A stretch of 46,887 bases of DNA from Lentibacillus kapialis (GTDB lineage Bacteria; Bacillota; Bacilli; Bacillales; Amphibacillaceae), in assembly GCF_014646635.1 (NCBI RefSeq), contig NZ_BMNQ01000023.1:1-46887 (forward strand), read 5' to 3'. The notes below the pieces were generated by a model, which worked only from the letters and a program-made list of their open reading frames with translations, did no database searches and had not been told where the DNA came from. The position numbers and the translations under genes are program-made. This document shows positions 26,033-35,180 of the stretch, one piece after another. The number at the start of each line of letters is the position of its first letter. Position 1 is the stretch's first letter.

Positions 26033-27364
26033 TTAGTCGGCCGTTATGTCGCCATTGTCAAAAACAATAGCTCCATTCACGATTGTTTTTTTTACGGCGC
26101 CCTGATATGTCTTTCCGACATACGGAGAATGCTGGTGACGATAGAACAGGTCTTCTTTCTGCAATTCAAAGCTTTCATTTAAGTCAACCAATGTAATATC
26201 GGCATCAAAACCTGCAGCAATCGTTCCTTTTGACGTCAGCCCGAACAGTTTTGCCGGATTTTCCGAAGCTAGTTGAACCAGTTGCTGAAGCGTGAGTCCA
26301 CGTTTAAAATAACCCTCCGTCAGCAAAATATTCAAAGTGGATTGCGCTCCGGAAATGCCGCCCCAGCCTTCGAAATAATTATCAGTAATCTGTTTCATGT
26401 CCGCGGGTGCAGGAGAATGGTCGGAACCAATCACATTAATATCGCCCCGCAGCACGGCATTCCATAAATCTTCTACTTCACGATTATCGCGTAATGGTGG
26501 CATACATTTGGCAATGCCGCCCTGTTCCTCTAAATCTTTCACTGTTAATGCCAGATAATGCGGGCATGTTTCAACGGTCACATCTACACCGCGCTGCTGT
26601 GCGTCATTCACAATATTGACGACTTTGCGGCTACTGGCATGAACAATGTGAAGCTTACATCCTGTAGCTTCTGCATAAGAAATAAGATGTTTTACAGCAT
26701 CAATTTCTGAAATGATAGGTCTTGACTCTGCAAAGTCTCTTGCGGATGTTTTCCCCTGACGCTGCTTTTCTTTGGCCAGCTGTTCACATATAACAGGACT
26801 TTCTGCATGAACTGCTAAACGGGAGCCCAGCGATGCTATTTCCTGCATACCCTTAAAAATGGTTTCGTCATCAGCATTATCAAAGTCCTCAATGCCACTT
26901 GGAGGCATGAATGCTTTAAATCCGATAACACCGCGATCATGCATGTCTTTTAGTTTATCTACATTTCCTGGAACAAGTCCACCCCAGAAACGAGCGTTTA
27001 CGACAGATTTCTCCGCTGCCAGTTCTTTTTTAGCATTCAGATTGTCCTTATCTATAACCGGAGGCGTGCTATTCAACGGCATATCAAAAAATGTCGCAGC
27101 CCCGCCGGCAGCCAGACTTTTACTGCCTGTTTCCAGTCCTTCCCATTCGGTTCTGCCAGGTTCATTAAAATGTACATGCGGATCGATTAAGCCTGGAAGA
27201 ACATGCAGCCCTTCTGCATCAATAAGCTTAGCTGCATCGTTCTCCAACGGTTTATCCGTAACAACCTTCGTAATTTTACCGTCTTGAATGGCGATATCAC
27301 CCTGTAAGGTTGAATCGGCTGTTACAATGGTTCCATTTTTTATGATGACATCATACATAGCCAT
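26033..27364 (-). CDS. allB: Allantoinase, paralogue 2
   Basis: The product is 443 residues, a cyclic amidohydrolase that opens allantoin to allantoate. The metal site is complete: His63-x-His65 in DPHVHFNEPGRTEWEG, carboxylated Lys150 in GFKAFMPPSG, then HAES, HIVHASS and SDHSPAP. The EPGRTEWEG context is typical of AllB rather than dihydropyrimidinase. GGAGG lies before the ATG at 27364; the longer open frame to 27421 is only read-through into the adjacent MITE. It shares about half its residues with AllB1, next door, from which it is separated by one MITE copy. Confidence 0.92.
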   Translation of the reverse strand: MAMYDVIIKNGTIVTADSTLQGDIAIQDGKITKVVTDKPLENDAAKLIDAEGLHVLPGLIDPHVHFNEPGRTEWEGLETGSKSLAAGGAATFFDMPLNSTPPVIDKDNLNAKKELAAEKSVVNARFWGGLVPGNVDKLKDMHDRGVIGFKAFMPPSGIEDFDNADDETIFKGMQEIASLGSRLAVHAESPVICEQLAKEKQRQGKTSARDFAESRPIISEIDAVKHLISYAEATGCKLHIVHASSRKVVNIVNDAQQRGVDVTVETCPHYLALTVKDLEEQGGIAKCMPPLRDNREVEDLWNAVLRGDINVIGSDHSPAPADMKQITDNYFEGWGGISGAQSTLNILLTEGYFKRGLTLQQLVQLASENPAKLFGLTSKGTIAAGFDADITLVDLNESFELQKEDLFYRHQHSPYVGKTYQGAVKKTIVNGAIVFDNGDITAD

Positions 27365-27397
27365 AATTATTTCCTCCAAAATGTCTGATTGAAGAGG

Positions 27398-27606
27398 TTG
27401 TTCAAAAAGTCCGGTAAACATGACACCTCGAATTTCTTCGTTGGCTTGTTTCTCCGCTCCTTGGAAAAGAAAAACACTTTTCCTGCGTGCGAAGCGGCTT
27501 CAGGGTAGCATTACTTGTGCTCATGTATCTAAAGGCATACACTCCGCTGCTCGAAACTGCGCCGTCTCGAACTTCTTGATCCTTTTTATCCTCCTTTTTG
27601 AACACG
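27398..27606 (+). repeat. MITE-like repeat family M, copy 2 (~209 bp)
   Basis: The ends TTGTTCAAAAAG and CTTTTTGAACAC are inverted repeats. It is nearly identical to the copy at 33778-33984 but in the opposite orientation. It sits precisely between the two allantoinase genes. Confidence 0.9.
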
Positions 27607-27621
27607 CACTTGAAAGCAAAT

Positions 27622-28995
27622 TTAATAGTTGACTTTCTGGTCATTGGCTGACATGAATTGGCCGATCGGTTCGCCTACGATTCCCTGATCCAGGTCATAA
27701 ACGACATTTCCGCGGACAATTGTTTTGGTTACGCGCGCATTTATTTTTCGACCTTCATATGCACTGTGTTTATTCTTATAATAAAGATCTTCCCGTTTCA
27801 GGGTGTATGAATTGTTCGGATCGACTAAAATAATATCGGCATCTTTGGAAACAGCGATTTCGCCTTTATTCGGCAGGTTAAATCGCTTCGATGGTGTTCC
27901 TGCGATCAAATCCGTGAACCGGCTGACTGATAAACCGTGTTGTTTCACCGCCAGATCAAACATAAGGTCAACATTATTTTGTGCACCACTGATACCGCCC
28001 CATGCGTCAAAAATATTACCCTCTTTTAAATCCTCTGTACACGGGGAATGGTCAGAAGTAATCCAATCAATATGACCGTCCATCAGTTCATCCCACAGCT
28101 TTGCCTGATCTGAAGCTTTACGCAATGGCGGCTGACATTTTGCTTTCGGTCCGATTTCGGCAACATCTTCTGCCGTCATTGCAAAATAGTGGACACATGA
28201 TTCAACTGTAACGTCCACACCTTCCGCGCGTGCTTGTAAAATGGCCTGGATTGCTTCTGAACTGCTGATATGAACAAGGTGCAATTTACAGCCGGTTTCT
28301 TTAGCAAACAACAATGCCCGCTGAACAGCTTCCACTTCTGTGAAAATGGGACGGGAATCTACGAAATCCATCGCAGTTGTCTTCCCTTGTCTTATTTTTT
28401 CTTTAGCGAGATTATCTGTCACATCCGGATTTTCCGCATGAATACACAATAATTGCCCCCGTTGGGCGAGCTGCTGCATTCCTTTATAGAGCGTATAGTC
28501 ATCCACATTTGTGAAATCCCCCGGTATATCACTGCCACAGCTGGCAATAAAACATTTAAACGCACGTACACCTGCATCCGTTAACTCATTTAGCTTATCC
28601 AGATTATCCGGAACAAGTCCGCCATAAAACGCATAATCCACATAATTTTGTGTTTTGGCTGCATCCAATTTAAGATCGAGTGCTTCTTTGTTCGTTGTAG
28701 CAGGTAAGGCATTTAAAGGCATTTCGACATAACTTGTCGTACCACCTGCAGCAAGCGCTTTGGAGCCTGTTTCAAATCCTTCCCATTCGGTACGTCCCGG
28801 TTCACTGATATGGACATGTGTATCAACCATACCCGGCATGACGTATTGTCCGTCTGCTTGGATTACCTCTTTGGCTTCATCTTCAATTTGTGTTGCAATG
28901 CAGGCAATCTTTTCATCTTTTATACCGATATCAACCTTGCGGACATCATCGTGAAAAACAACGTCGCCACCTTTAATTAATAAATCATAAACCAT
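27622..28995 (-). CDS. allB: Allantoinase, paralogue 1
   Basis: The product is 457 residues. The metal ligands are His60-x-His62 (VDTHVHISEPGRTEWEG), Lys147 (VRAFKCFIASCG), HAEN, HLVHISSSEA and SDHSPCTED. Like paralogue 2 it should hydrolyse allantoin; the two differ around the substrate loop (KCFIASCG against KAFMPPSG), so stereoisomer preference or kinetics may differ. AAGGAG precedes the ATG. It lies downstream of the PucI-like permease, with repeat R copy 4 between them, and ends 16 bases before MITE copy 2. Confidence 0.92.
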   Translation of the reverse strand: MVYDLLIKGGDVVFHDDVRKVDIGIKDEKIACIATQIEDEAKEVIQADGQYVMPGMVDTHVHISEPGRTEWEGFETGSKALAAGGTTSYVEMPLNALPATTNKEALDLKLDAAKTQNYVDYAFYGGLVPDNLDKLNELTDAGVRAFKCFIASCGSDIPGDFTNVDDYTLYKGMQQLAQRGQLLCIHAENPDVTDNLAKEKIRQGKTTAMDFVDSRPIFTEVEAVQRALLFAKETGCKLHLVHISSSEAIQAILQARAEGVDVTVESCVHYFAMTAEDVAEIGPKAKCQPPLRKASDQAKLWDELMDGHIDWITSDHSPCTEDLKEGNIFDAWGGISGAQNNVDLMFDLAVKQHGLSVSRFTDLIAGTPSKRFNLPNKGEIAVSKDADIILVDPNNSYTLKREDLYYKNKHSAYEGRKINARVTKTIVRGNVVYDLDQGIVGEPIGQFMSANDQKVNY

Positions 28996-29015
28996 ATGAC
29001 AGTTCTCCTTTCATA

Positions 29016-29092
29016 TTAGAAAAACTCAGGCCTAGCCTCGTCTTATAGCGAGTGCCGAAGATTTTCTTATAAGGTCACCCTTTCTGACGTTA
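29016..29092. repeat. Interspersed repeat family R, copy 4
   Basis: TTAGAAAAACTCAGG, a decayed hairpin (GCCTCGTCTTATAGCGAGTGCC), TTCTTATAAGG and the end TTTCTGACGTTA. It lies between allB1 and the permease gene. Confidence 0.8.
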
Positions 29093-29106
29093 CATAAATA
29101 AGGCTT

Positions 29107-30570
29107 TTATTTATGTTCCGCAGCAGCCTTTGTTCTACTCATTTGCGGCTTCAATACTTTAGGAAATTCCAGTAATGTATAAAGAATGAACGCTGATGCG
29201 ATGCCAACAATCCATGACATTTCATAAAGCGATTCGAAAACCGGCACGAAATTTCCGATCAAACCAAGCACACCAGCAACGATAATGGTTACAATCGCAT
29301 TCACGTTAAATCCATTTTGATAGCTGTACTTCCCTCCGGATGAATATAATTCCTCTAAATCAATGTGTGTTCTATCGATAACAAAGTATTGTGCCAGCAT
29401 CACACCGGTGATTGGACCCAATAAGCCACTGACAATATTCAAAAACGTAAAAATACTTGTCGAGTTCTCCATGAGCTTCCAAGGCATTATGAGAATTCCA
29501 ATAATAGCAGCTACAGTAGCTCCTGTCTTGAAATTCAGCTTTTTTGGAAATAATGCTGCCAGCTGATACCCGGCCGGAACAATATTACCTGTCACATTAA
29601 CGGATAATGTCGTTAGGCATAATGTCAGAACCGAAATACCGATTGCAAATGTCCCATCAAAACGCGCAACAACATCCAGCACATTCCAAATCGGGGTGCC
29701 AAATGCAATTTCAGAACCTACAATTATCGCTATACTAGCTACAGCAAATAATACATAGGTAACAATCAGGCCGATTGTCTGTCCTAACATTTGATCTTTT
29801 GGCTTACGTGCAAGCATCGTAAAGTCAGATACATTCACCATCGGCGCAGACCAGGCAGCCAAAACCGCAACGATCGCACCTAAGAACACAATGACTTTAT
29901 TACCATCAATACCATCTGCTGAGTAATGCAGAATCGGTTCAATTCCACCAGCCAGGTTAATAGCCCAAATAGCCATACCACCAAAAACAATATAAACTAA
30001 TGGGGAAAGAATATTGGTAAACCTACCAAGCATTTTCATGCCACCATAAATCAAACCTACATTAAATAGCCAAAATATCAAAAATGAAATCATTGCCGGC
30101 AGCGTCAGGCCGAAGAAGTCCCAATCGCCACCTAATGCTAAATAAGATGGCCATAGCTTTCCTATTAAGATGGAGAATGCTTGACTTCCGGCATATGTTT
30201 GAAATCCAAACCACATAATGGCGGCAATAACCCCGCGAATGACGCCGGGAATCATCGCACCCTTATGGCCAAATGAAGCGCGCAAAAGCATCGCAAACGG
30301 CAATCCGTATTTTGACCCTGCATGTCCATTAAGCACCATGACAGCTGCTATAATAACAGATGCACACATGATTGCAGCAAATACCTGGTCAACAGACATG
30401 CCAATCGCAAACAGCCCGCCTATAGCGATGTAGTTGGGAATGTTATGAACGGCACCCATCCAAACGGTTGCAAAATTACCGAAATTCCAACTTCTATCGT
30501 TCGGTTTTGTTGGTAGAACGTCTTCACTAAAGCCTGCTTCTTTTAACTGGTCTCGTTTTATTTGTTCCAA
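29107..30570 (-). CDS. pucI: NCS1-family allantoin permease (PucI-like)
   Basis: The product is 487 residues with about 12 membrane segments. The start (DRSWNFGNFATVWMGAVHNIPNYIAIGGLFAIGMS), LNGHAGSKYGLPFAMLLRASFG and MWFGFQTYAGSQAF closely follow B. subtilis PucI, the allantoin importer. The C-terminal hallmark YFVIDRTHIDLEELYSSGGKYSYQNGFN is also shared. The start is TTG with AGGGGG about seven bases upstream. It is preceded by a promoter region carrying the shared 21-bp motif, and by a terminator that isolates it from the other permease. Confidence 0.88.
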   Translation of the reverse strand: MEQIKRDQLKEAGFSEDVLPTKPNDRSWNFGNFATVWMGAVHNIPNYIAIGGLFAIGMSVDQVFAAIMCASVIIAAVMVLNGHAGSKYGLPFAMLLRASFGHKGAMIPGVIRGVIAAIMWFGFQTYAGSQAFSILIGKLWPSYLALGGDWDFFGLTLPAMISFLIFWLFNVGLIYGGMKMLGRFTNILSPLVYIVFGGMAIWAINLAGGIEPILHYSADGIDGNKVIVFLGAIVAVLAAWSAPMVNVSDFTMLARKPKDQMLGQTIGLIVTYVLFAVASIAIIVGSEIAFGTPIWNVLDVVARFDGTFAIGISVLTLCLTTLSVNVTGNIVPAGYQLAALFPKKLNFKTGATVAAIIGILIMPWKLMENSTSIFTFLNIVSGLLGPITGVMLAQYFVIDRTHIDLEELYSSGGKYSYQNGFNVNAIVTIIVAGVLGLIGNFVPVFESLYEMSWIVGIASAFILYTLLEFPKVLKPQMSRTKAAAEHK

Positions 30571-30889
30571 AAAAATACCCCCTTAAAGAGAAATAAAGGT
30601 TTCTTAAGTTTGTCTATTGGTGTATAAGGCGGGAGTCAATTTTTCACAAATTAACAAGCTTTAGCCAATCCACATTCAATAAACGCTTTAAAAACGTTCA
30701 TTGTTTCTCTGCTTAGTCGTAAAAGACTTTCCATAACGCTTATTACATTTAAATGATTCTTTCCCGTAACACCTAAGTTATTATACAATACTTAAAGCCT
30801 TAGGTCGTTATATTTATTAAACAAATTATGTATGATTGGTTGGCTCATTTACATAAAAACCCCCTCATTTTTGTTTGTTTTATACATTT

Positions 30890-30910
30890 AATTGTCGATT
30901 TTAAACAAAT
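30890..30910 (-). promoter_or_regulatory. Shared allantoin-locus motif, site B
   Basis: The plus strand reads AATTGTCGA then TTTTAAACAAAT. It matches site A (41707-41727) at 19 of 21 positions. It lies 320 bases upstream of the PucI-like permease, just after a terminator, where an operator for PucR or another regulator would be expected. Confidence 0.6.
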
Positions 30911-30912
30911 AA

Positions 30913-30942
30913 ATCCCCGACTTTAGTCAACAAGTCGGGGAT
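30913..30942. terminator. Terminator of the second NCS1 permease gene
   Basis: ATCCCCGACTT pairs perfectly with AAGTCGGGGAT around an 8-base loop; on the minus strand it is followed by TTATTTG. Confidence 0.85.
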
Positions 30943-30971
30943 GATAACATGTATTGTCGTTGTCTTATGAA

Positions 30972-32366
30972 TTATCGTTTCTCAAATATCGTGTTCTCTT
31001 TAAACCTGGACTCTTTAAAGGCATATTTCGATAATAGTGGGTATACAATACTTGCAACAACAAAACCGATCACCCAGGCCAAGTCTACATTAATAAAGGC
31101 AAAAGCTGCACCGATAAACATGGCCAGTAAAGCACTGGGGTTATATCCGGCAAATGGACCGTCCTGCTTATATAAATCATTTACATTTACATTCTGTTTC
31201 CGCAGCAAATAATAATCAACTAACAATATCGCAACAATTGGACCTAAAAATGCAGAGTACATTTTAATAAACATATCCAGACCTTCCGAGTTATCTTCCT
31301 GAACAAGCATCCATGGAAAAGCCCCCATGGCCAGCAGCCCGGTAATTGTAACAGCCACTTTATACCGTGCCTTTGTGATCAATGAAATCACATAGGTAGG
31401 CGGAATGATATTTGCCACCATATTTGTTGCAATGGTAGCCAATACAATAAACGCAGACACCCCAAGTGTGACATACGAATTATCAATCACCATCGCTAAA
31501 GCAGTAGGTGGATTGGTAACACCTGTAACACTTGCTGTCATCGCTCCGACAATCAGTATAAAACCATAAGAGATCAAAATGGGTGTAAAATACATAAATC
31601 CACGTTTTCCATCACTTATTCCCGACTCAAGCTCTCTTGAATAGTCGGAGGCATTAAGGAAAATGGCAGCATAGTTCCCTAAGAAGACCATAATATAACC
31701 GAAAAACGGCAGCCCCCAATTTCCATCAATTTGGACCCAGTTCGTTACTAATTCATCACCATATGATGACACCAAAATCGTGAAAACATAAACCATGGAA
31801 ACCATAATAACAACAGATGCGAGCGTCTCGACCCATTTAATGGAGTGGAACCCATACCATGAGAGCACAATTTGTACAAACGTCAACAACATGAAACAAA
31901 TGGCGATATTATCAAAAGCACCATCCGTAACAATTTTCATAATCTCATTCAGCGCCGAACCCCCAATCCAGCTTTGAATACCGTACCAGATAACAGCAGG
32001 TACAGCACGTAAAAGTGATGAGATAATGGTTCCCTTTATTCCAAAAGACATCCTCAGCTGAATGACATATGGAACACCATTTTTATAACCCATTCGGTCA
32101 TTAAAGGCAAAAATGGAAGATATAATTAAAATGGATATAAAAGCAGCTAACATTGTCTGAAAAATATTAAGTGTTGCGGTGCCGGCAACCACAATACTGG
32201 CACCAAGTGTCATATTACCCATATTAACGCCATCGCCGATCCACATAAACATATAAGGGATTTTGCCGACAGTTCTGTCCTTCGCCCCATTCGGCCTTAG
32301 CGATTTTTCCACATTCGGAAATTGGTGATCATTCACCTCTTCAGAATTATCTATTTGCTTTGCCAT
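30972..32366 (-). CDS. NCS1-family permease, probable ureide/purine importer
   Basis: The product is about 464 residues with about 12 membrane segments. The start region GKIPYMFMWIGDGVNMGNMTLGASIVVAGTATLNIFQT, the DRMGYKNGVPYVIQLRMSFGIKG loop and AVPAVIWYGIQSWIGGSAL mark the NCS1 (PRT/FUR/Fcy-like) family. It is clearly distinct from the PucI-like neighbour, so it probably prefers another substrate (a second ureide, hydantoin, cytosine or a purine). AAGGAG lies ten bases before the ATG at 32366. It stands as its own unit: motif site C upstream, a perfect terminator downstream. Confidence 0.85.
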   Translation of the reverse strand: MAKQIDNSEEVNDHQFPNVEKSLRPNGAKDRTVGKIPYMFMWIGDGVNMGNMTLGASIVVAGTATLNIFQTMLAAFISILIISSIFAFNDRMGYKNGVPYVIQLRMSFGIKGTIISSLLRAVPAVIWYGIQSWIGGSALNEIMKIVTDGAFDNIAICFMLLTFVQIVLSWYGFHSIKWVETLASVVIMVSMVYVFTILVSSYGDELVTNWVQIDGNWGLPFFGYIMVFLGNYAAIFLNASDYSRELESGISDGKRGFMYFTPILISYGFILIVGAMTASVTGVTNPPTALAMVIDNSYVTLGVSAFIVLATIATNMVANIIPPTYVISLITKARYKVAVTITGLLAMGAFPWMLVQEDNSEGLDMFIKMYSAFLGPIVAILLVDYYLLRKQNVNVNDLYKQDGPFAGYNPSALLAMFIGAAFAFINVDLAWVIGFVVASIVYPLLSKYAFKESRFKENTIFEKR

Positions 32367-32614
32367 GTCATCTTTACTCCTTCTGTGCGGCTCTGTATTT
32401 TGAAAAGCGTACAACCCTTCAAGCATTTAGCATGACCCTACACACATCATGCATTACGTTCAGGAATCGCTTTCAACGCTGATAAGTATTATAACGTATA
32501 TCCCTGTCCGGGTCTTCGTATCGAATGGACAAAACAATAATTATTTGTTGTATAGCCTGCATAAGCATCCACCACTATTCCGTCAATATGCATATTGTTT
32601 TGTTTCATTTGGAC

Positions 32615-32635
32615 AATTATTCTTTTTAAACAAAT
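32615..32635 (-). promoter_or_regulatory. Shared allantoin-locus motif, site C
   Basis: The plus strand reads AATTATTCT then TTTTAAACAAAT, matching site A at 18 of 21 positions. It is 249 bases upstream of the second permease gene, almost the same distance as site A from allC (252). Confidence 0.6.
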
Positions 32636-32641
32636 AAAATA

Positions 32642-32670
32642 GAGCCACTTGCCGCACAGACAAGTAGCTC
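32642..32670 (-). terminator. Terminator after allD1
   Basis: On the minus strand GAGCTACTTG pairs with CAAGTGGCTC (one mismatch), followed by TATTTTATTTG, 20 bases after the allD1 stop. Confidence 0.75.
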
Positions 32671-32690
32671 CACTATCCTCTTGCTTCTTT

Positions 32691-33740
32691 CTATTTTGCA
32701 AATGGATCTTTATGATCATAATTGTTAAAATGGACGGCGTCTCCGACTAAGTACTCGTAGATTTCATCCACAATTTCAATGCCATTTTCTTTATAACGTT
32801 TCGCTCTTTCAATGCTCCGTTGACCGGGATATGATACATGATCAAAGCCTGGTGCTGGCTTTACTGCATTTAAGTCTTTCATGGTCTGCGATATATTTTG
32901 TTTAAACGTTGTCAGATCCGTGAAGTATGACGGATTAATGACGATATGGAGCTGTCCCAGATTTCGTCCTTCACTTAAATCATGATACATGGAGGATACA
33001 TTGTTACCAAATGGAACACCCAAAAGAACACCGGATAATATATCCACCATCATCATTAAACCATATCCCTTTGGACCTGCAATTGGCATTAAGGCCTTCA
33101 CATCGAATGGATTGGTTGTTGCTTCACCGTTTTCATCGACCGCCCAGTCTTCAGGGATCGCTTCATTTTTAGAGCGTGCGTGCAGAATTTTGCCCCAGGC
33201 TTGAACAGTTGTTGCCATATCAAATGTGATAAAGTCCTCTTCTTCACCAGGCGCAGAAAAGGCAATTGGATTGGTGCCATAATACGCTTCAGCTCCGCCA
33301 AATGGGACAACCATCGGGTCTGACTGGCAAACAGATAAACCGATTAAATTTTCTTCGGAAGCTTGCTGAACGAAATAAGATAATGATCCGCTGTGACTGA
33401 TTCGTTTAACACCTACAACGCCAATGCCGCTCTTTTTCGCCATATTAATCGCTTCATCCATTGCTTCTTTAGCAGCAACATGACCGGCACCATTATCACC
33501 ATCAAACAGCGCAGTACTTGGACCTGTTTTTTCAAATGAAAATTGTGGATTGGTATTAATGCCGCCTTTAGCGATTCGCTCAGCATAATATTCCACGCGC
33601 ATGGCCCCATGGGAATGAACGCCACGTAAGTCGGCATGTACCAGCACATCTGCCACACCATCTGCATGGTCCTCGCTCAGCCCGGCCTGATGAAGTTTAT
33701 TTTTCATGAGTTCTTTTAATTTCTGCTCAGATAATTTCAA
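32691..33740 (-). CDS. allD: Ureidoglycolate dehydrogenase (AllD), paralogue 1
   Basis: The product is about 350 residues, a member of the malate/lactate/ureidoglycolate (LDH2) dehydrogenase family with its unusual NAD(P) fold. The hallmarks are RGVHSHGAMRVEYYAERI, ISHSGSLSYFVQQA (catalytic His region), CQSDPMVVPFGGAEAYYGTNPIAF and GPKGYGLMMMVDILSGVLLG. It oxidises (S)-ureidoglycolate to oxalurate, the substrate of the AllFGH enzyme. Start: a TTG at 33740 follows AGAGGTGG by five bases; a GTG at 33749 lies inside the binding site. A MITE separates it from paralogue 2; a stretch of the two genes is almost identical at the DNA level. Confidence 0.9.
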   Translation of the reverse strand: MKLSEQKLKELMKNKLHQAGLSEDHADGVADVLVHADLRGVHSHGAMRVEYYAERIAKGGINTNPQFSFEKTGPSTALFDGDNGAGHVAAKEAMDEAINMAKKSGIGVVGVKRISHSGSLSYFVQQASEENLIGLSVCQSDPMVVPFGGAEAYYGTNPIAFSAPGEEEDFITFDMATTVQAWGKILHARSKNEAIPEDWAVDENGEATTNPFDVKALMPIAGPKGYGLMMMVDILSGVLLGVPFGNNVSSMYHDLSEGRNLGQLHIVINPSYFTDLTTFKQNISQTMKDLNAVKPAPGFDHVSYPGQRSIERAKRYKENGIEIVDEIYEYLVGDAVHFNNYDHKDPFAK

Positions 33741-33777
33741 CAATGCCACCTCTCAATCAGTTTTTGTTATTAGTGCG

Positions 33778-33984
33778 TGTTCAAAAAGGAGGATAAAAAG
33801 GACCAAGAAGTTCAAGGCGGCGCAGTTTCGAGCAGCGGAATGTATGCCTTTAGATACATGAGCACAAGTAATGCTACCCTGAATCCGCTTCGCACGCAGG
33901 AAAAGTGTTTTTCTTTTCCAAGGAGCGGAGAAACAAGCCAACGAAGAAATTCAAAGTGTCGTGTTTACCGGACTTTTTGAACAA
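33778..33984 (-). repeat. MITE-like repeat family M, copy 3 (~207 bp)
   Basis: It is the reverse complement of copy 2 (27398-27606) with only a few differences. It begins TGTTCAAAAAGGAGG and ends CTTTTTGAACAA. It lies precisely between the two AllD genes. Confidence 0.9.
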
Positions 33985-34032
33985 TCTCTATTAGATACCA
34001 GTGCTTTTCCACTAAACACCAGAGTCCTGGGA

Positions 34033-35082
34033 TTACTCTGCAAACGGATCTTTTGCATCATACGCATTATGATGAATCGTATCTGAAACTAAATAGTCGT
34101 AAATGTCGTCCACTATTTCAATACCGTTCGCTTCATAATCCGCTTGTATGACTTCCAGGTTTTGTCCCGGATAAAATACCTGATCAAAACCTGGAGCCGG
34201 TTTGATATGATTCAAATCACTCATAGATGCTGTAATATTATCTTTAAACTTTTGAATCGCCGTAAACTGCTCCGGATTAATCACCAGATGCAACTGTCCT
34301 AAGTTACGTCCCTCACTTAAATCATGGTACATGGAAGAGACCTTGTTACCGAATGGAAGACCAAGCAGCACACCAGCCAATACATCCACCATCATCCCAA
34401 GGCCGTATCCTTTAGGTCCGGCGATCGGCAGAAGCGCCTGGACATCAAATGGATTGGTCGTTGCTTCACCATTTTCATCGACCGCCCAGTCTTCAGGGAT
34501 CGCTTCATTTTTGGAGCGTGCATGCAGTATTTTTCCCCATGCCTGCACAGTAGTAGCCATGTCAAAGCTGATGCATTTACCATCATTTCCGGGTGCAGCA
34601 AATGCAATCGGATTGGTTCCATAATAAGCTTCCGCACCGCCAAATGGCACGACCATCGGGTCAGACTGGCAAACGGAGAAGCCGACAAGATCCTGTTCTG
34701 CAGCACGTTCCGTAAAGTAGGAAATGGCCCCGCTGTGACTCATGTTCTTCACACCAACAACTGCTACACCTGTTTCCTTAGCAATCTGGATGGCTTCATC
34801 CATGGCACGTGTTGCAGCAACATGACCGGCACCATTATCACCATGCAAGACACCTGAACTTGGCCCTGTTTTTTCAAACTTAAAATCAGGCTCATGATTT
34901 ATACCATGTTTGGCAATGCGTTCAGCATAATACTCGACACGCATAGCACCATGGGAATGAATGCCTTTTGCATCAGCAAACACTAACACATCCGCCACAA
35001 CGGCCGCATGGTCTTCATGTAAGCCTGCTTTCGTTAATTTTGTTTGGATTAACTTTGTTAAATCCTGTTTCGACACTCTCAC
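34033..35082 (-). CDS. allD: Ureidoglycolate dehydrogenase (AllD), paralogue 2
   Basis: The product is about 349 residues, collinear with paralogue 1. It has KGIHSHGAMRVEYYAERI, MSHSGAISYFTERA, the identical CQSDPMVVPFGGAEAYYGTN block and GPKGYGLGMMVDVLAGVLLG. Predicted reaction: (S)-ureidoglycolate + NAD(P)+ to oxalurate. The GTG at 35082 is preferred (AGAGGTG about six bases before); the GTG at 35091 overlaps the binding site. It follows allE, separated by repeat R copy 5, and probably belongs to the allC-led transcript. Having two full-length, apparently active copies in one locus is unusual. Confidence 0.9.
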   Translation of the reverse strand: MRVSKQDLTKLIQTKLTKAGLHEDHAAVVADVLVFADAKGIHSHGAMRVEYYAERIAKHGINHEPDFKFEKTGPSSGVLHGDNGAGHVAATRAMDEAIQIAKETGVAVVGVKNMSHSGAISYFTERAAEQDLVGFSVCQSDPMVVPFGGAEAYYGTNPIAFAAPGNDGKCISFDMATTVQAWGKILHARSKNEAIPEDWAVDENGEATTNPFDVQALLPIAGPKGYGLGMMVDVLAGVLLGLPFGNKVSSMYHDLSEGRNLGQLHLVINPEQFTAIQKFKDNITASMSDLNHIKPAPGFDQVFYPGQNLEVIQADYEANGIEIVDDIYDYLVSDTIHHNAYDAKDPFAE

Positions 35083-35180
35083 TTCGAACACCTCTTATTT
35101 CTTTCTACCAATAAATTGAAACGTCTTACAGCGGGACGCTTTCCCTACTATTATTCGCGGTGAAAAGTAAAACCGCATGA

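Larger units (their letters stand above)
30571..30971. other. Promoter region of the PucI-like permease
   Basis: This 400-base AT-rich gap has no gene. From right to left it holds the terminator of the second permease (30913-30942), the shared motif (30890-30910) and AT-rich sequence with TATAAT on the minus strand near 30785. Confidence 0.6.

Noticed and set aside
26033-28995. Dihydropyrimidinase identity for the two amidohydrolases
   Set aside because: The EPGRTEWEG context and neighbours fit allantoinase. Dihydropyrimidinases usually have a different sequence after HxH and would sit with pyrimidine genes.
34324-34857. 177-codon plus-strand frame opposite allD2
   Set aside because: It is the shadow of the conserved AllD sequence; a similar but non-homologous shadow would be expected in allD1 and is not kept.
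32691-35082. Malate or lactate dehydrogenase identity for the two LDH2-family genes
   Set aside because: The family includes those activities, but location between allE and the allantoin permeases favours ureidoglycolate dehydrogenase.
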